The notes: a model not told the origin generated them from the sequence alone. DNA of 11,456 nucleotides from Luminiphilus sp. (GCA_029251065.1 JAQXEB010000025.1:1-11456); one strand, 5' to 3'. Positions 1-6,767 are shown, numbered from the stretch's first letter. Numbers and translations are program-made.

Positions 1-930
1 ACCGTCGCCCTTTGCGACAAAGTACAGGACACTCCCCGCCGAGGGGTTGAGTGCGGCACTGATGGCAGCTTCTCCTGGCAAAGCGATCGGTGTCGGTGGT
101 AAGCCTGAGATGCGATAGGTGTTATAGGGGTTCGTGTCGTCTCTTAAGTGGCGTCTCTTCAAATCACCATCAAACTTATCCCCCAGCCCGTAAATAATCG
201 TCGGATCGGTCTGAAGACGCATTCCTCGCTCAAGACGGCGTGTAAAAACACCGGCAATAGCAGGTCGCTCGCGCGCGACGCCCGTTTCTTTTTCAATAAT
301 CGAGGCAAGGATCAAGGCCTCGTAGGCTGAACTTAGCGGTAGATTTTCAGCTCGACTGAGCCATGCTCGCGACAACGTTTCTCGCATCGCGTTTCGCGCT
401 CTTTCCAAAACACTAAGGTCCGTGTCTCCGGCTTGAACGAGATAAGTCTCAGGTAAAAACAAACCCTCTGGAGCGCTAAAGGGCGCGATCAGCGACAGTA
501 TTCGCTCATCTCGAGGTCCTTCAAGCACCCGTGAGAGGTGCGGGTGGTCCCACAACCGTGCCAGCATCCAGTCGAGCGTGACTCCCTCAGGAATTGTGAC
601 GGGATAAACCACCACATCGCCAGCGTCCATACGCTGAAGTAACTGTCTTATCGACTCGCCAGGGTCAATTCGATAATCCCCGGGTTTCACTACGAGTGGG
701 TGAGCCTCAAACTGCAGGGCCAATCTTACCCACCCCGCAGAGCGAATGAGCCCTTCATTTTCGAAGGCATTAACGACCCGAATAAGTCCATCGCCCTGAT
801 TAACCGTAAACCGATCGCCTTCCTCAGTGATGCTCAAATCACGATCGAGCTCGGCCGACAACCTATAGATCAGCGTCGACACACCGATAACAAGGAGCAG
901 TCCTAATCCAGCGAACAGCCACTTCCGCAC
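1..930 (-). CDS. mltG: Endolytic murein transglycosylase MltG (YceG-like), C-terminus cut by window edge
   Basis: This inner-membrane lytic transglycosylase cleaves nascent glycan strands and so acts as a terminator of peptidoglycan chain growth. I translated 310 codons from a GTG at 928-930; the frame is open to base 1, so the last part of the catalytic domain is missing. Visible features: a short basic start (VRKW), one membrane segment at about residues 5-22, a LysM-like region at about 40-105, then the YceG catalytic domain with PEG (114-116), APEGLFLPETY (153-163) and ASIIEKET (209-216). Glu213 aligns with the catalytic Glu218 of E. coli MltG. QTDPTIIYG (240-248) and NPYNTY (267-272) are also family hallmarks. 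The start lies 8 bases after the fabF stop, so the two are cotranscribed and probably translationally coupled. The GTG was chosen because it places the membrane segment at the N-terminus. Unlike many relatives, no pabC lies between fabF and mltG. Confidence 0.96.
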   Translation of the reverse strand, partial: MRKWLFAGLGLLLVIGVSTLIYRLSAELDRDLSITEEGDRFTVNQGDGLIRVVNAFENEGLIRSAGWVRLALQFEAHPLVVKPGDYRIDPGESIRQLLQRMDAGDVVVYPVTIPEGVTLDWMLARLWDHPHLSRVLEGPRDERILSLIAPFSAPEGLFLPETYLVQAGDTDLSVLERARNAMRETLSRAWLSRAENLPLSSAYEALILASIIEKETGVARERPAIAGVFTRRLERGMRLQTDPTIIYGLGDKFDGDLKRRHLRDDTNPYNTYRISGLPPTPIALPGEAAISAALNPSAGSVLYFVAKGDG

Positions 931-938
931 GTGCCGAC

Positions 939-2183
939 TTACTCAGTGAACCGCTTGAATACGAGGGTTCCATTGGTGCCGCCAAAGCCAAAAGAATTTG
1001 ACATGGTTACATTAATATCCCGTTCTTGAGCGACCCTAGCGACGTAATTGAGATCACAGCCTTCCTGAGGATTTTCTAGATTAATCGTCGGCGGTGCGAC
1101 CCTGTCTCTTATTGCGAGCACGGAAAAAATGGCCTCGACTGCGCCCGCCGCACCCAATAAGTGGCCGATCATGGATTTTGTCGAGCTCACCGCCAGGTTT
1201 TTAGCATGAGCACCATAGACGCTTTTTATCGCTAGAGTCTCCGCAAGATCCCCTGCCAATGTCGACGTGCCGTGAGCATTGATGTAGTCGACCTCATCGG
1301 GGTTCATGCCCGCATTAAGCAGCGCATTTCGCATTGATAGCGCAGCACCACGACCGTCTTCAGGGGGTGATGTCATATGGTAAGCGTCACCACTCATGCC
1401 AAAACCGACAACCTCCGCGTAGATATTTGCACCGCGCGCCGTCGCACTGTCCAGTGACTCGATAAGCATTACACCTGCGCCATCGCCCAACACAAACCCA
1501 TCGCGGTCTTTATCCCAGGGACGCGAGGCTTTGTGGGGTTCCTCATTTCGTGTGGATAGCGCTCGTGCTGCAGCAAAGCCGCCGAGTCCAACGGGCGTCG
1601 TGCCCATCTCAGCACCACCCACCAGCATTGCGTCTGCGTCTCCTGCGGCAATAAGTCGTGCACCCAACCCAATACTATGAGTGCCGGTCGTGCAGGCTGT
1701 CACCATCGCCAAGTTAGGGCCACGGAGGTTAAATTCGATCGATAAATTGCCCGCGACCATATTGATAATAGAGCCAGGAACAAAGAAAGGGGAAATCTTC
1801 CTAGGTCCTGACTGATCAAGCGTCAACGACATCTTTTCGATCAAACCGATGCCACCGATGCCCGCGCCAACATTACAGCCGACTCGGTCTTGGTTCTGCT
1901 CGGTAATTTCCAAGCCGGAGTCTCGCATCGCCTGAATGCCGGCAACCATCCCGTACTGAATAAATGAGTCCATGCGTTTGGCGTCACGCGACGCCAGGTA
2001 TCCATCCGTGGTGAAACCATTGAGACTTGCGCTAAATCGGGTCGAAAAACCGCTCGCATCAAAGTGATCAATTGCCCGAACGCCATTTTCGCCATTGGTA
2101 ACGCCACGCCACGTGCTATTGGTATCAAGTCCCAGCGCGGTGACCGCACCCACACCTGTAATCACCACTCTACGGTTATCCAT
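939..2183 (-). CDS. fabF: Beta-ketoacyl-ACP synthase II (FabF)
   Basis: FabF condenses malonyl-ACP with a growing acyl-ACP in cytosolic type II fatty-acid elongation; in E. coli it also serves temperature control of unsaturated chain length. The 414-residue protein is full length for the family. It starts RRVVITGVGAVTALG, and the thiolase-fold active site is complete: Cys164 in TACTTG, His304 in NAHGTST, Lys336 in SSTKS and His341 in IGHLLGAAG. The C-terminal SNSFGFGGTNG (395-405) is the usual glycine-rich end. The Cys motif reads TACTTG rather than the E. coli TACTSG, a mild variation. A GGGGGT about 6 bases before the ATG is the likely ribosome-binding site. The gene follows acpP but is separated from it by a terminator and has its own extended -10 promoter, so it can be expressed independently. 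mltG follows directly. It is FabF rather than FabB, judged by the sequence and by its place after acpP. Confidence 0.98.
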   Translation of the reverse strand: MDNRRVVITGVGAVTALGLDTNSTWRGVTNGENGVRAIDHFDASGFSTRFSASLNGFTTDGYLASRDAKRMDSFIQYGMVAGIQAMRDSGLEITEQNQDRVGCNVGAGIGGIGLIEKMSLTLDQSGPRKISPFFVPGSIINMVAGNLSIEFNLRGPNLAMVTACTTGTHSIGLGARLIAAGDADAMLVGGAEMGTTPVGLGGFAAARALSTRNEEPHKASRPWDKDRDGFVLGDGAGVMLIESLDSATARGANIYAEVVGFGMSGDAYHMTSPPEDGRGAALSMRNALLNAGMNPDEVDYINAHGTSTLAGDLAETLAIKSVYGAHAKNLAVSSTKSMIGHLLGAAGAVEAIFSVLAIRDRVAPPTINLENPQEGCDLNYVARVAQERDINVTMSNSFGFGGTNGTLVFKRFTE

Positions 2184-2245
2184 CTGTACCCCCAGACACT
2201 TCTAATACACTGATCACGTTCATCTCGCCTACCGTACCGTCGTGC

Positions 2246-2254
2246 ATTATATCA
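2246..2254 (-). promoter_or_regulatory. Extended -10 promoter of fabF-mltG
   Basis: On the minus strand the sequence reads TGA-TATAAT: a perfect -10 hexamer (2246-2251) with a TG extension one base upstream (2253-2254). No good -35 hexamer is present at normal spacing, because that region is the hairpin of the acpP terminator. Extended -10 elements are known to work without a -35. The predicted start is near 2239, giving a leader of roughly 55 nt before the fabF ATG. Function is inferred from the match alone. Confidence 0.65.
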
Positions 2255-2256
2255 GC

Positions 2257-2295
2257 AAAAAAAAAGCCGCCCTTCGAAAAAAGAGCGGCTTTTTT
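2257..2295 (-). terminator. Rho-independent terminator after acpP
   Basis: The arms AAAAAAGCCGC (2260-2270) and GCGGCTTTTTT (2285-2295) pair over 11 bases around a 14-base loop. Read on the minus strand, the hairpin runs into nine T residues (2265-2257), the normal form for ending the acpP transcript. On the plus strand only a five- or six-T run follows, so termination in that direction would be weaker, and no plus-strand gene needs it. It separates the upstream yceD...acpP unit from fabF-mltG. Confidence 0.85.
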
Positions 2296-2315
2296 AAGAA
2301 ACCCCGAGCTTAATA

Positions 2316-2552
2316 TTAAGCGAGGTTCTCATTAATGTAATTGATGGCCAATTGCACAGTCGTGATTTTCTCGGCTTCCTCGTCAGGAATTTCAGTATCA
2401 AATTCCTCCTCGAGCGCCATTACCAGCTCCACGGTGTCCAGCGAGTCAGCCCCTAAGTCGTCGACAAACGATGAAGCATTGCTGACTTCGTCTTCCTTGA
2501 CACCCAGCTGCTCTGCCACGATTTTCTTAACGCGATCTTCGATATTACTCAT
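2316..2552 (-). CDS. acpP: Acyl carrier protein (AcpP)
   Basis: This small acidic carrier holds acyl intermediates on a 4'-phosphopantetheine arm during fatty-acid synthesis, and also supplies phospholipid, lipid A, lipoate and biotin pathways. It has 78 residues, the family's normal length. The phosphopantetheine site is DSL, with Ser37 in the motif DDLGADSLDTVEL (31-43). The rest is strongly acidic with the expected four-helix pattern. AAGGGG ends about 6 bases before the ATG and is a strong ribosome-binding site. About 100 bases separate it from fabG, long enough for its own promoter. Together with the terminator behind it, this suggests an abundant short acpP transcript, as is usual for this highly expressed protein. 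Confidence 0.99.
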   Translation of the reverse strand: MSNIEDRVKKIVAEQLGVKEDEVSNASSFVDDLGADSLDTVELVMALEEEFDTEIPDEEAEKITTVQLAINYINENLA

Positions 2553-2599
2553 GACGTCCCCTTGTTATCTCCATTGTTGCTTAAAGCCCGTGGGCTGAA

Positions 2600-2656
2600 G
2601 TGATGCGGATTCTACCTATAATTAAGCAGATTAAAACCCACATTTTTTCGCATCAC
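2600..2656 (-). promoter_or_regulatory. Probable acpP promoter flanked by an inverted repeat
   Basis: The minus strand has a -10-like TAGAAT (2609-2614) in an AT-rich stretch with a poor -35 (TTTTAA near 2631-2636). Two perfect 8-base inverted arms bracket it: GTGATGCG at 2600-2607 and CGCATCAC at 2649-2656, the latter overlapping the fabG stop codon. A second palindrome, AGCCC-GT-GGGCT (2585-2596), lies just downstream in the predicted leader. A separate acpP promoter is expected from other gammaproteobacteria; the exact hexamers and an operator role for the repeats are inference. Confidence 0.45.
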
Positions 2657-3393
2657 ATGTACATTCCACCGTTCACGTGAATTGTTTCTCCCGTAATGTA
2701 ACCTCCCGCGTCACCCGCGAGAAAAGCCACTACCTTCGCTATTTCCGTTGGAGTACCCAAGCGCCCCAGCGGTATTTGACCCAACATTGCTGCCTTTTGT
2801 TCCTCAGTCAGCACTTTTGTCATGTCAGTATCAATAAACCCCGGCGCTACGCAATTCACCGTAACGGCCCGTGATCCCAATTCTTTCGCCATCGCGCGAG
2901 ACATGCCCTCGGCGCCAGCCTTACTCGCGGCGTAGTTCACTTGACCTGCATTACCCATACTGCCCACGACCGAAGAGATGTTGATGATACGACCCCAACG
3001 CGCCTTGGTCATACCGCGCAAACACGCCTTACTGACCGTAAACAAGGGGCTAAGGTTGGTTCCAATGACGTCTGACCACTCTTCTTCCTTCATCCTCATC
3101 ATGAGGTTGTCGCGCGTGATACCCGCGTTATTTACCAGGATGGTTGGTGCGCCGTAGTCGCTTGTGATGCCCGCAATCACCGCTTTAACGGCCTCCGCGT
3201 CACTGACGTCTAAGCAAATTCCTGTGCCACCCAAGGGTTCTAAGGTTTCACGAATGGTCGCCGCACCAGCATCCGATGTCGCTGTGCCAATCACAAGGCA
3301 CCCAGAGTTCGCCAGTTCCGTCGCAATCGCTCTCCCAATGCCCCGTGTAGCACCCGTTACAAAGGCAATACGACGATCTTCTGATTCACTCAT
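2653..3393 (-). CDS. fabG: 3-oxoacyl-ACP reductase (FabG)
   Basis: FabG carries out the NADPH-dependent reduction of beta-ketoacyl-ACP to 3-hydroxyacyl-ACP, the first reductive step of each elongation round. The 246-residue classical short-chain dehydrogenase is complete. The cofactor loop TGATRGIG is at 13-20, LDVSD (61-65) and NNAG (88-91) follow, and the catalytic set is Asn113, Ser141 (NISSVVG), Tyr154 and Lys158 (YAASK). The last three align with Ser138, Tyr151 and Lys155 of E. coli FabG, shifted by three. PGFIDTDM (184-191) and the C-terminal NGGMYM are typical of genuine FabG rather than other SDRs. A strong ribosome-binding site (GAGGAG) overlaps the fabD stop codon 10 bases upstream, so the gene is cotranscribed with fabD. 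Position between fabD and acpP agrees with the assignment. Confidence 0.98.
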   Translation of the reverse strand: MSESEDRRIAFVTGATRGIGRAIATELANSGCLVIGTATSDAGAATIRETLEPLGGTGICLDVSDAEAVKAVIAGITSDYGAPTILVNNAGITRDNLMMRMKEEEWSDVIGTNLSPLFTVSKACLRGMTKARWGRIINISSVVGSMGNAGQVNYAASKAGAEGMSRAMAKELGSRAVTVNCVAPGFIDTDMTKVLTEEQKAAMLGQIPLGRLGTPTEIAKVVAFLAGDAGGYITGETIHVNGGMYM

Positions 3394-3403
3394 AACACTC
3401 TCC

Positions 3404-4336
3404 TCAGAGGTCCGAAAGGCCTGCTTCTATTGACGCAACGCTCTCAATCGACTTGATCGGCACTGACTTATCGATGCGCTTACTGAGCCCACTCAATACG
3501 TTGCCAGGCCCACTTTCAATGAATACCTCACACCCAACTCTGCCCAGTGTTGCAACGCATTCGGTCCACATGACCGGCGATGAGATTTGCTTCACCAAGC
3601 TTGCTTTAATAACCTCAGGGTCTCGTTGTAATGATCCATCTACGTTACTCACGACCGGGAAATCGGGGAGCGACCAGTCAACTTCACCAAAGGCCGCAGC
3701 CATGATGTCAGCCGCAGGTTGCATTAACGGCGTGTGGAATGGCGCGCTGACGGGGAGTGACATGGCGCGACGCGCACCCGCCTCTTTAAGCGCGAGCATC
3801 GCATTCTCAACGGCTTTGGTTTGCCCCGCAATCACGACCTGCCCCGGCGCATTAAAATTCACGCCACCGACAAACTGCTCAGCGGTAGATACAGCGTCAC
3901 AGACGGTGGACACGACGTCGTCGTCTAATCCGAGGATAACCGCCATCGCTCCCTCGCCTACCGGGACTGCTTTTTGCATGGCTGCGCCCCGCGCCCTAAC
4001 GAGTCTAACCCCGTCATACAATGACAACGCGCGAGCGCTTACGAGCGCCGAGTACTCGCCCAAACTGTGTCCCGCGGCCGCGACCGGGGCTATCGAATGA
4101 GAGGACTCAAAGGCTCGGAATAATGCGACGCTTGCCGTCAAAATCGCAGGCTGAGTGAACTCGGTCAGCGAAAGACGCGCGCCTGCGTCTTGCGAAACCA
4201 ACGCCCACATGTCGTAGCCCAGTGCATCACTGGCCTCGGAAAATGTTTCTCTAACAACTGAAAACGCGCCGGCTGCTTCTTCAAGCATCCCGACGCGCTG
4301 CGATCCCTGGCCGGGAAAAACGACGCCTAGAGTCAT
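3404..4336 (-). CDS. fabD: Malonyl-CoA:ACP transacylase (FabD)
   Basis: FabD moves malonyl from CoA to the AcpP arm and so supplies the extender unit for fatty-acid synthesis. The 310-residue protein is full length (E. coli 309). FPGQGSQ (7-13) gives the oxyanion-hole Gln11; the nucleophile is Ser91 in GHSLGEYSAL (89-98); Arg116 in the RARGAAM stretch binds the malonyl carboxylate; His201 in SAPFHTPLM completes the dyad; GPGNVLSGL (277-285) is the usual C-terminal motif. The ATG is only 4 bases after the rpmF stop, and no strong ribosome-binding site is evident, so translation is probably coupled to rpmF. In most gammaproteobacteria plsX, and often fabH, would sit between rpmF and fabD; here neither is present. 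A 215-codon open frame on the opposite strand inside this gene is a shadow. Confidence 0.98.
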   Translation of the reverse strand: MTLGVVFPGQGSQRVGMLEEAAGAFSVVRETFSEASDALGYDMWALVSQDAGARLSLTEFTQPAILTASVALFRAFESSHSIAPVAAAGHSLGEYSALVSARALSLYDGVRLVRARGAAMQKAVPVGEGAMAVILGLDDDVVSTVCDAVSTAEQFVGGVNFNAPGQVVIAGQTKAVENAMLALKEAGARRAMSLPVSAPFHTPLMQPAADIMAAAFGEVDWSLPDFPVVSNVDGSLQRDPEVIKASLVKQISSPVMWTECVATLGRVGCEVFIESGPGNVLSGLSKRIDKSVPIKSIESVASIEAGLSDL

Positions 4337-4340
4337 GAGC

Positions 4341-4523
4341 TCAGTCGTCGTTGCCCAAATCTATGACCTTTTGGCCCTTGTAAAAGCCATCTGCGCTGAC
4401 GTGGTGACGTCGACGCGTCTCGCCCGACGTACTATCGATTGTCAGTGTCGACTCGGTTAGCGCATCGTGTGAACGACGCATTCCACGCTTCGAACGAGTT
4501 TTACGGTTTTGCTGAACAGCCAT
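4341..4523 (-). CDS. rpmF: 50S ribosomal protein L32 (RpmF)
   Basis: Small basic protein of the large ribosomal subunit. The 60-residue product begins MAVQQN, followed by TRSKRGMRRSHDAL (9-22), nearly identical to E. coli L32, and continues through HHVSADGFYKG (40-50). It contains no cysteine, so it is the zinc-free (C-minus) form common in gammaproteobacteria. The C-terminus is a few residues longer than in E. coli and ends acidic (GNDD). GGAGAG sits about 6 bases before the ATG. The gene lies 57 bases after yceD, the standard pairing in bacteria, and 4 bases before fabD. Confidence 0.98.
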   Translation of the reverse strand: MAVQQNRKTRSKRGMRRSHDALTESTLTIDSTSGETRRRHHVSADGFYKGQKVIDLGNDD

Positions 4524-4580
4524 GATGCTCTCCTATTATTTCCACTGCCGTAGCTATTTCACTACGAACTCTCAATCATT

Positions 4581-5120
4581 TTACTCTTTGTCGCCCGCCG
4601 ACGCTGTATTTTTTAACAGCCCCTTTAATGCGGCAAACGGGCTCTCTTTTTCGACGATCACGTCATCTGAAAGATCACCAAACCCAGTGGGCACGTGCCC
4701 ACAGCTTCCTATCTCATGCATTGGCACTGCGGGCAGTGCCAATAACAACTCATCTTCAACGATCGCATGCAAATCGCTCACGTCGCCTGAAATCAGCGGA
4801 TCGTAGTCAACAGGCAACTCGTTTACTGCATCCTCGGTCCACAACACACACAGCGTGCTCGTGGTCGTCAATTCCTTCTCACAGTCCCCAAGGCAACGCT
4901 GGCACTGCAATGTCACGGTCATTTCAGCTTCAACTTCAACAACGTAACGGTACTGCTCGTCCTTTCGACACCTAATGCGTGCTCTCGCCGGGAACGCGGC
5001 TCGAGTAACTGCGGCCTTCAATCTCGACATGTTATCAAGTAACACCTCGCCCTTGGCCTCAAGACCTCGAGCGGCCCAGTTGCGTAATTCAGCTTCTCGC
5101 GGGAGCACGGTCGTCGACAT
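4581..5120 (-). CDS. yceD: DUF177 / YceD family protein (23S rRNA accumulation protein)
   Basis: YceD family members are linked to 23S rRNA accumulation and are almost always encoded next to rpmF, as here; the biochemical activity is not settled. The 179-residue protein has the family landmarks: an N-terminal LP at 6-7, a CQRC pair (73-76) after a beta-rich stretch, and the conserved acidic block VEDELLLALPAVPMHE (121-136), followed by Cys140 and a C-terminal SPFAALKGL (160-168), equivalent to the NPFAVL of E. coli. The chosen ATG places LP at the same residue as in E. coli, which supports it. However, it has no Shine-Dalgarno sequence, and the predicted transcription start is only about two bases away, so the mRNA may be leaderless or nearly so. 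It heads the yceD-rpmF-fabD-fabG(-acpP) operon. Confidence 0.95.
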   Translation of the reverse strand: MSTTVLPREAELRNWAARGLEAKGEVLLDNMSRLKAAVTRAAFPARARIRCRKDEQYRYVVEVEAEMTVTLQCQRCLGDCEKELTTTSTLCVLWTEDAVNELPVDYDPLISGDVSDLHAIVEDELLLALPAVPMHEIGSCGHVPTGFGDLSDDVIVEKESPFAALKGLLKNTASAGDKE

Positions 5121-5128
5121 GGCGGCGG

Positions 5129-5157
5129 ACTATACGGACAGGGCTCAACCCTGTCAA
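5129..5157 (-). promoter_or_regulatory. Sigma-70 promoter of the yceD-rpmF-fab operon
   Basis: The minus strand carries a perfect -35 TTGACA (5152-5157), a 17-base spacer and -10 TATAGT (5129-5134), a near-consensus promoter. The start would fall near 5122-5123, almost at the yceD ATG (5118-5120). The spacer holds a symmetrical inverted repeat (listed separately), which is a classical place for a repressor. A second TGTCAA at 5169-5174 (minus-strand TTGACA) repeats the -35 motif but has no paired -10. No convincing promoter for the divergent maf was found here. Confidence 0.8.
5137..5155. repeat. Inverted repeat in the yceD promoter spacer
   Basis: GACAGGG (5137-5143) and CCCTGTC (5149-5155) are perfect 7-base arms around CTCAA. 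The element lies between the -35 and -10 hexamers of the yceD promoter and overlaps the -35. The core 17 bases (5138-5154) match the repeat at 6807-6823 in 14 positions, with identical arms. Operator function is inferred from position and symmetry; no protein is known to me for this sequence. Confidence 0.7.
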
Positions 5158-5190
5158 AATTGAAAGCTGTCAAAAACTCACATCAATGTT

Positions 5191-5775
5191 ATGAACCCTC
5201 AACCACCTAAACTAGTACTCGCATCCACCTCGACGTATCGAGCGGCGCTTCTCGATCGCCTCGGAGTCAGCTATACCCAGCAAGCTCCCTTAGTAGAAGA
5301 GTCAATGCTTGCCAGTGAAGATTTCGCATCGCTGGCCGGTCGGCTGGCGCGTGAAAAAGCCGCAGCTATTGATGCACCAGACTCCTTGGTCATCGGTTCT
5401 GATCAGGTCGCCGTTCTCGGACAGCAGCGGTTACACAAACCCGGCACCATCGAGCGCGCTCACGCGCAGCTCCGTGAATGCAGTGGTAAAGGCGTGCAAT
5501 TCTTCACCGGCGTCGCCCTTTTAAACACTGTCACAGGCAACGTGCAAAGCTCAGTTGTTCATTATCGGGTTGAGTTTAGAGTCCTCAACGACGCGGAAAT
5601 AAGCCGGTACGTAACTCACGACAATCCGTTGAATTGTGCAGGATCATTCAAGTGGGAGCGACTCGGAATTGCGCTAATGGCGTCTCTCGAAGGCCCTGAC
5701 CCAACAGCATTAGAGGGCCTGCCGCTCATTGCGCTCTGTAAAATGCTCAGAAAAGCGGGTCTGGAAATTCCTTAA
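5191..5775 (+). CDS. maf: Maf-family nucleotide pyrophosphatase, YceF type (7-methyl-GTP)
   Basis: Maf/YceF proteins hydrolyse modified or non-canonical nucleoside triphosphates to the monophosphate and are thought to keep them out of RNA and DNA; the YceF branch prefers 7-methyl-GTP. The 194-residue product has LASTSTYR (10-17), the substrate-binding entry loop, GSDQVA (69-74) with Asp71 as the likely catalytic base, KPG (83-85), FTGVALLN (105-112) and CAGSFKWE (149-156), followed by LEGPDPTALEGLPLI (166-180). These match YceF rather than YhdE, and synteny agrees: divergent from yceD and convergent with rluC. The ATG at 5191 has no clear Shine-Dalgarno, but it places the LAST motif at the normal distance. 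Its stop codon overlaps that of rluC. The gene-symbol alternative is yceF. Confidence 0.95.
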   Translation: MNPQPPKLVLASTSTYRAALLDRLGVSYTQQAPLVEESMLASEDFASLAGRLAREKAAAIDAPDSLVIGSDQVAVLGQQRLHKPGTIERAHAQLRECSGKGVQFFTGVALLNTVTGNVQSSVVHYRVEFRVLNDAEISRYVTHDNPLNCAGSFKWERLGIALMASLEGPDPTALEGLPLIALCKMLRKAGLEIP

Positions 5776-6710
5776 CCCGACTGACTCATGAATTCACGAA
5801 CACGCCTAAGCTCGCGATCTAACGGCGCGGTGAATTCATAACGTCTCCCGCCAAGGGCGAACTTCAAGCTGTGCGCATGCAGAAACAGCCGTTTCAAACC
5901 CTGTGTCTTGCCAAAGGCGAGCTGATCTTCTGTCGCGTACTTCTCATCGCCCAATATAGGGTGACCCGCATGTTGCGCATGCACTCTTATTTGGTGGGTC
6001 CTTCCCGTAATCGGCTTCGCCTCGACAAGCGTCGCACCTTTGTACCGATCAACGACTCGAAAGTCTGTCACACTCCTGCGACCCTCGGGAGACACCCGCA
6101 CCACGCGCTCGCCTGAGGCGAGTGCTGATTTACTGAGCGACGCTTCGACGCGCGCTTTGTGGGAGGGCCACTTGCCCGCGACGAGTGCGAAGTAGCGCTT
6201 GTCTACACCGTCGCCACGAAGCAGCTCATGCAGTTCTCGAAGCGTTGAGGCTCGTTTGGCGATCATAACCAATCCTGAGGTGTCTCTATCCAAGCGATGA
6301 ACCAGCTCCATGTAGCGCTGCTCTGGAAACATTTGCCGCAGCGACTCGATCAATCCAAACTGCACACCGCTTCCACCATGAACTGCAAGACCGGTCGGCT
6401 TGTCGATAATCATTAAGTGCTGATCATTGTGAACAATGCTTCGCTCGATTCGTTGAAACCATCGATCGGGCACCGTGACGGAGTCGGCTGGACCTGCGGT
6501 GGTAATAGGCGGTATACGAACAATATCACCTGACAAAAGTTTCCTATCGGGTCTTGCCCGGCCTTTATTAATTCTGACCTCGCCAGTTCTTATGGCTTTG
6601 TAGATTCGCGTTTTGGGGACGCCCGAGAGCTTGCGCATGAGGAAATTGTCTAATCTTTGGCCTGCCTCATCGTCAAATAACTGAATAAATTGGGCCTTGG
6701 TTTCTGTCAC
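5772..6710 (-). CDS. rluC: 23S rRNA pseudouridine synthase RluC
   Basis: RluC converts uridines 955, 2504 and 2580 of 23S rRNA (E. coli numbering) to pseudouridine. The 312-residue protein has an N-terminal S4 RNA-binding domain (about 16-66, with RLDNFL and GEVRINKGR) and a RluA-type catalytic domain (about 90-300). The signature HRLDRDTSG (138-146) holds the catalytic Asp141; IIDKPTGLAVHGGSG (101-115), GRTHQIRVH (236-244) and RLFLHAHSL (274-282) are also conserved. The presence of S4, the HGGSG motif and the position beside rne point to RluC rather than RluA or RluD. The start is a GTG at 6708-6710, with GGTGA a few bases upstream as a weak ribosome-binding site; it lines up with the start of E. 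coli RluC. Divergent from rne, convergent with maf. No convincing promoter hexamers were found. Confidence 0.96.
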   Translation of the reverse strand: MTETKAQFIQLFDDEAGQRLDNFLMRKLSGVPKTRIYKAIRTGEVRINKGRARPDRKLLSGDIVRIPPITTAGPADSVTVPDRWFQRIERSIVHNDQHLMIIDKPTGLAVHGGSGVQFGLIESLRQMFPEQRYMELVHRLDRDTSGLVMIAKRASTLRELHELLRGDGVDKRYFALVAGKWPSHKARVEASLSKSALASGERVVRVSPEGRRSVTDFRVVDRYKGATLVEAKPITGRTHQIRVHAQHAGHPILGDEKYATEDQLAFGKTQGLKRLFLHAHSLKFALGGRRYEFTAPLDRELRRVREFMSQSG

Positions 6711-6732
6711 TGGTCACCGCGCAACGCTTAGA

Positions 6733-6761
6733 TTGATGAAACATCGGCCTGGTGGTATGCT
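6733..6761 (+). promoter_or_regulatory. Probable rne promoter
   Basis: TTGATG (6733-6738), a 17-base spacer and TATGCT (6756-6761) with an extended TGG directly before the -10 make a credible sigma-70 promoter. The start near 6768 would give a leader of about 307 nt, similar in size to the 361-nt leader of E. coli rne. No other plus-strand candidate of this quality was noticed between rluC and rne. Confidence 0.65.
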
Positions 6762-6767
6762 CCGCTC

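Noticed and set aside
3453..4100. A 215-codon open frame on the plus strand opposite fabD
   Set aside because: It is fully antisense to a complete fabD with all active-site residues, its predicted protein is rich in Ser, Thr, Ala and Pro without domain signs, and it lacks a convincing ribosome-binding site. Shadow of fabD codon use.
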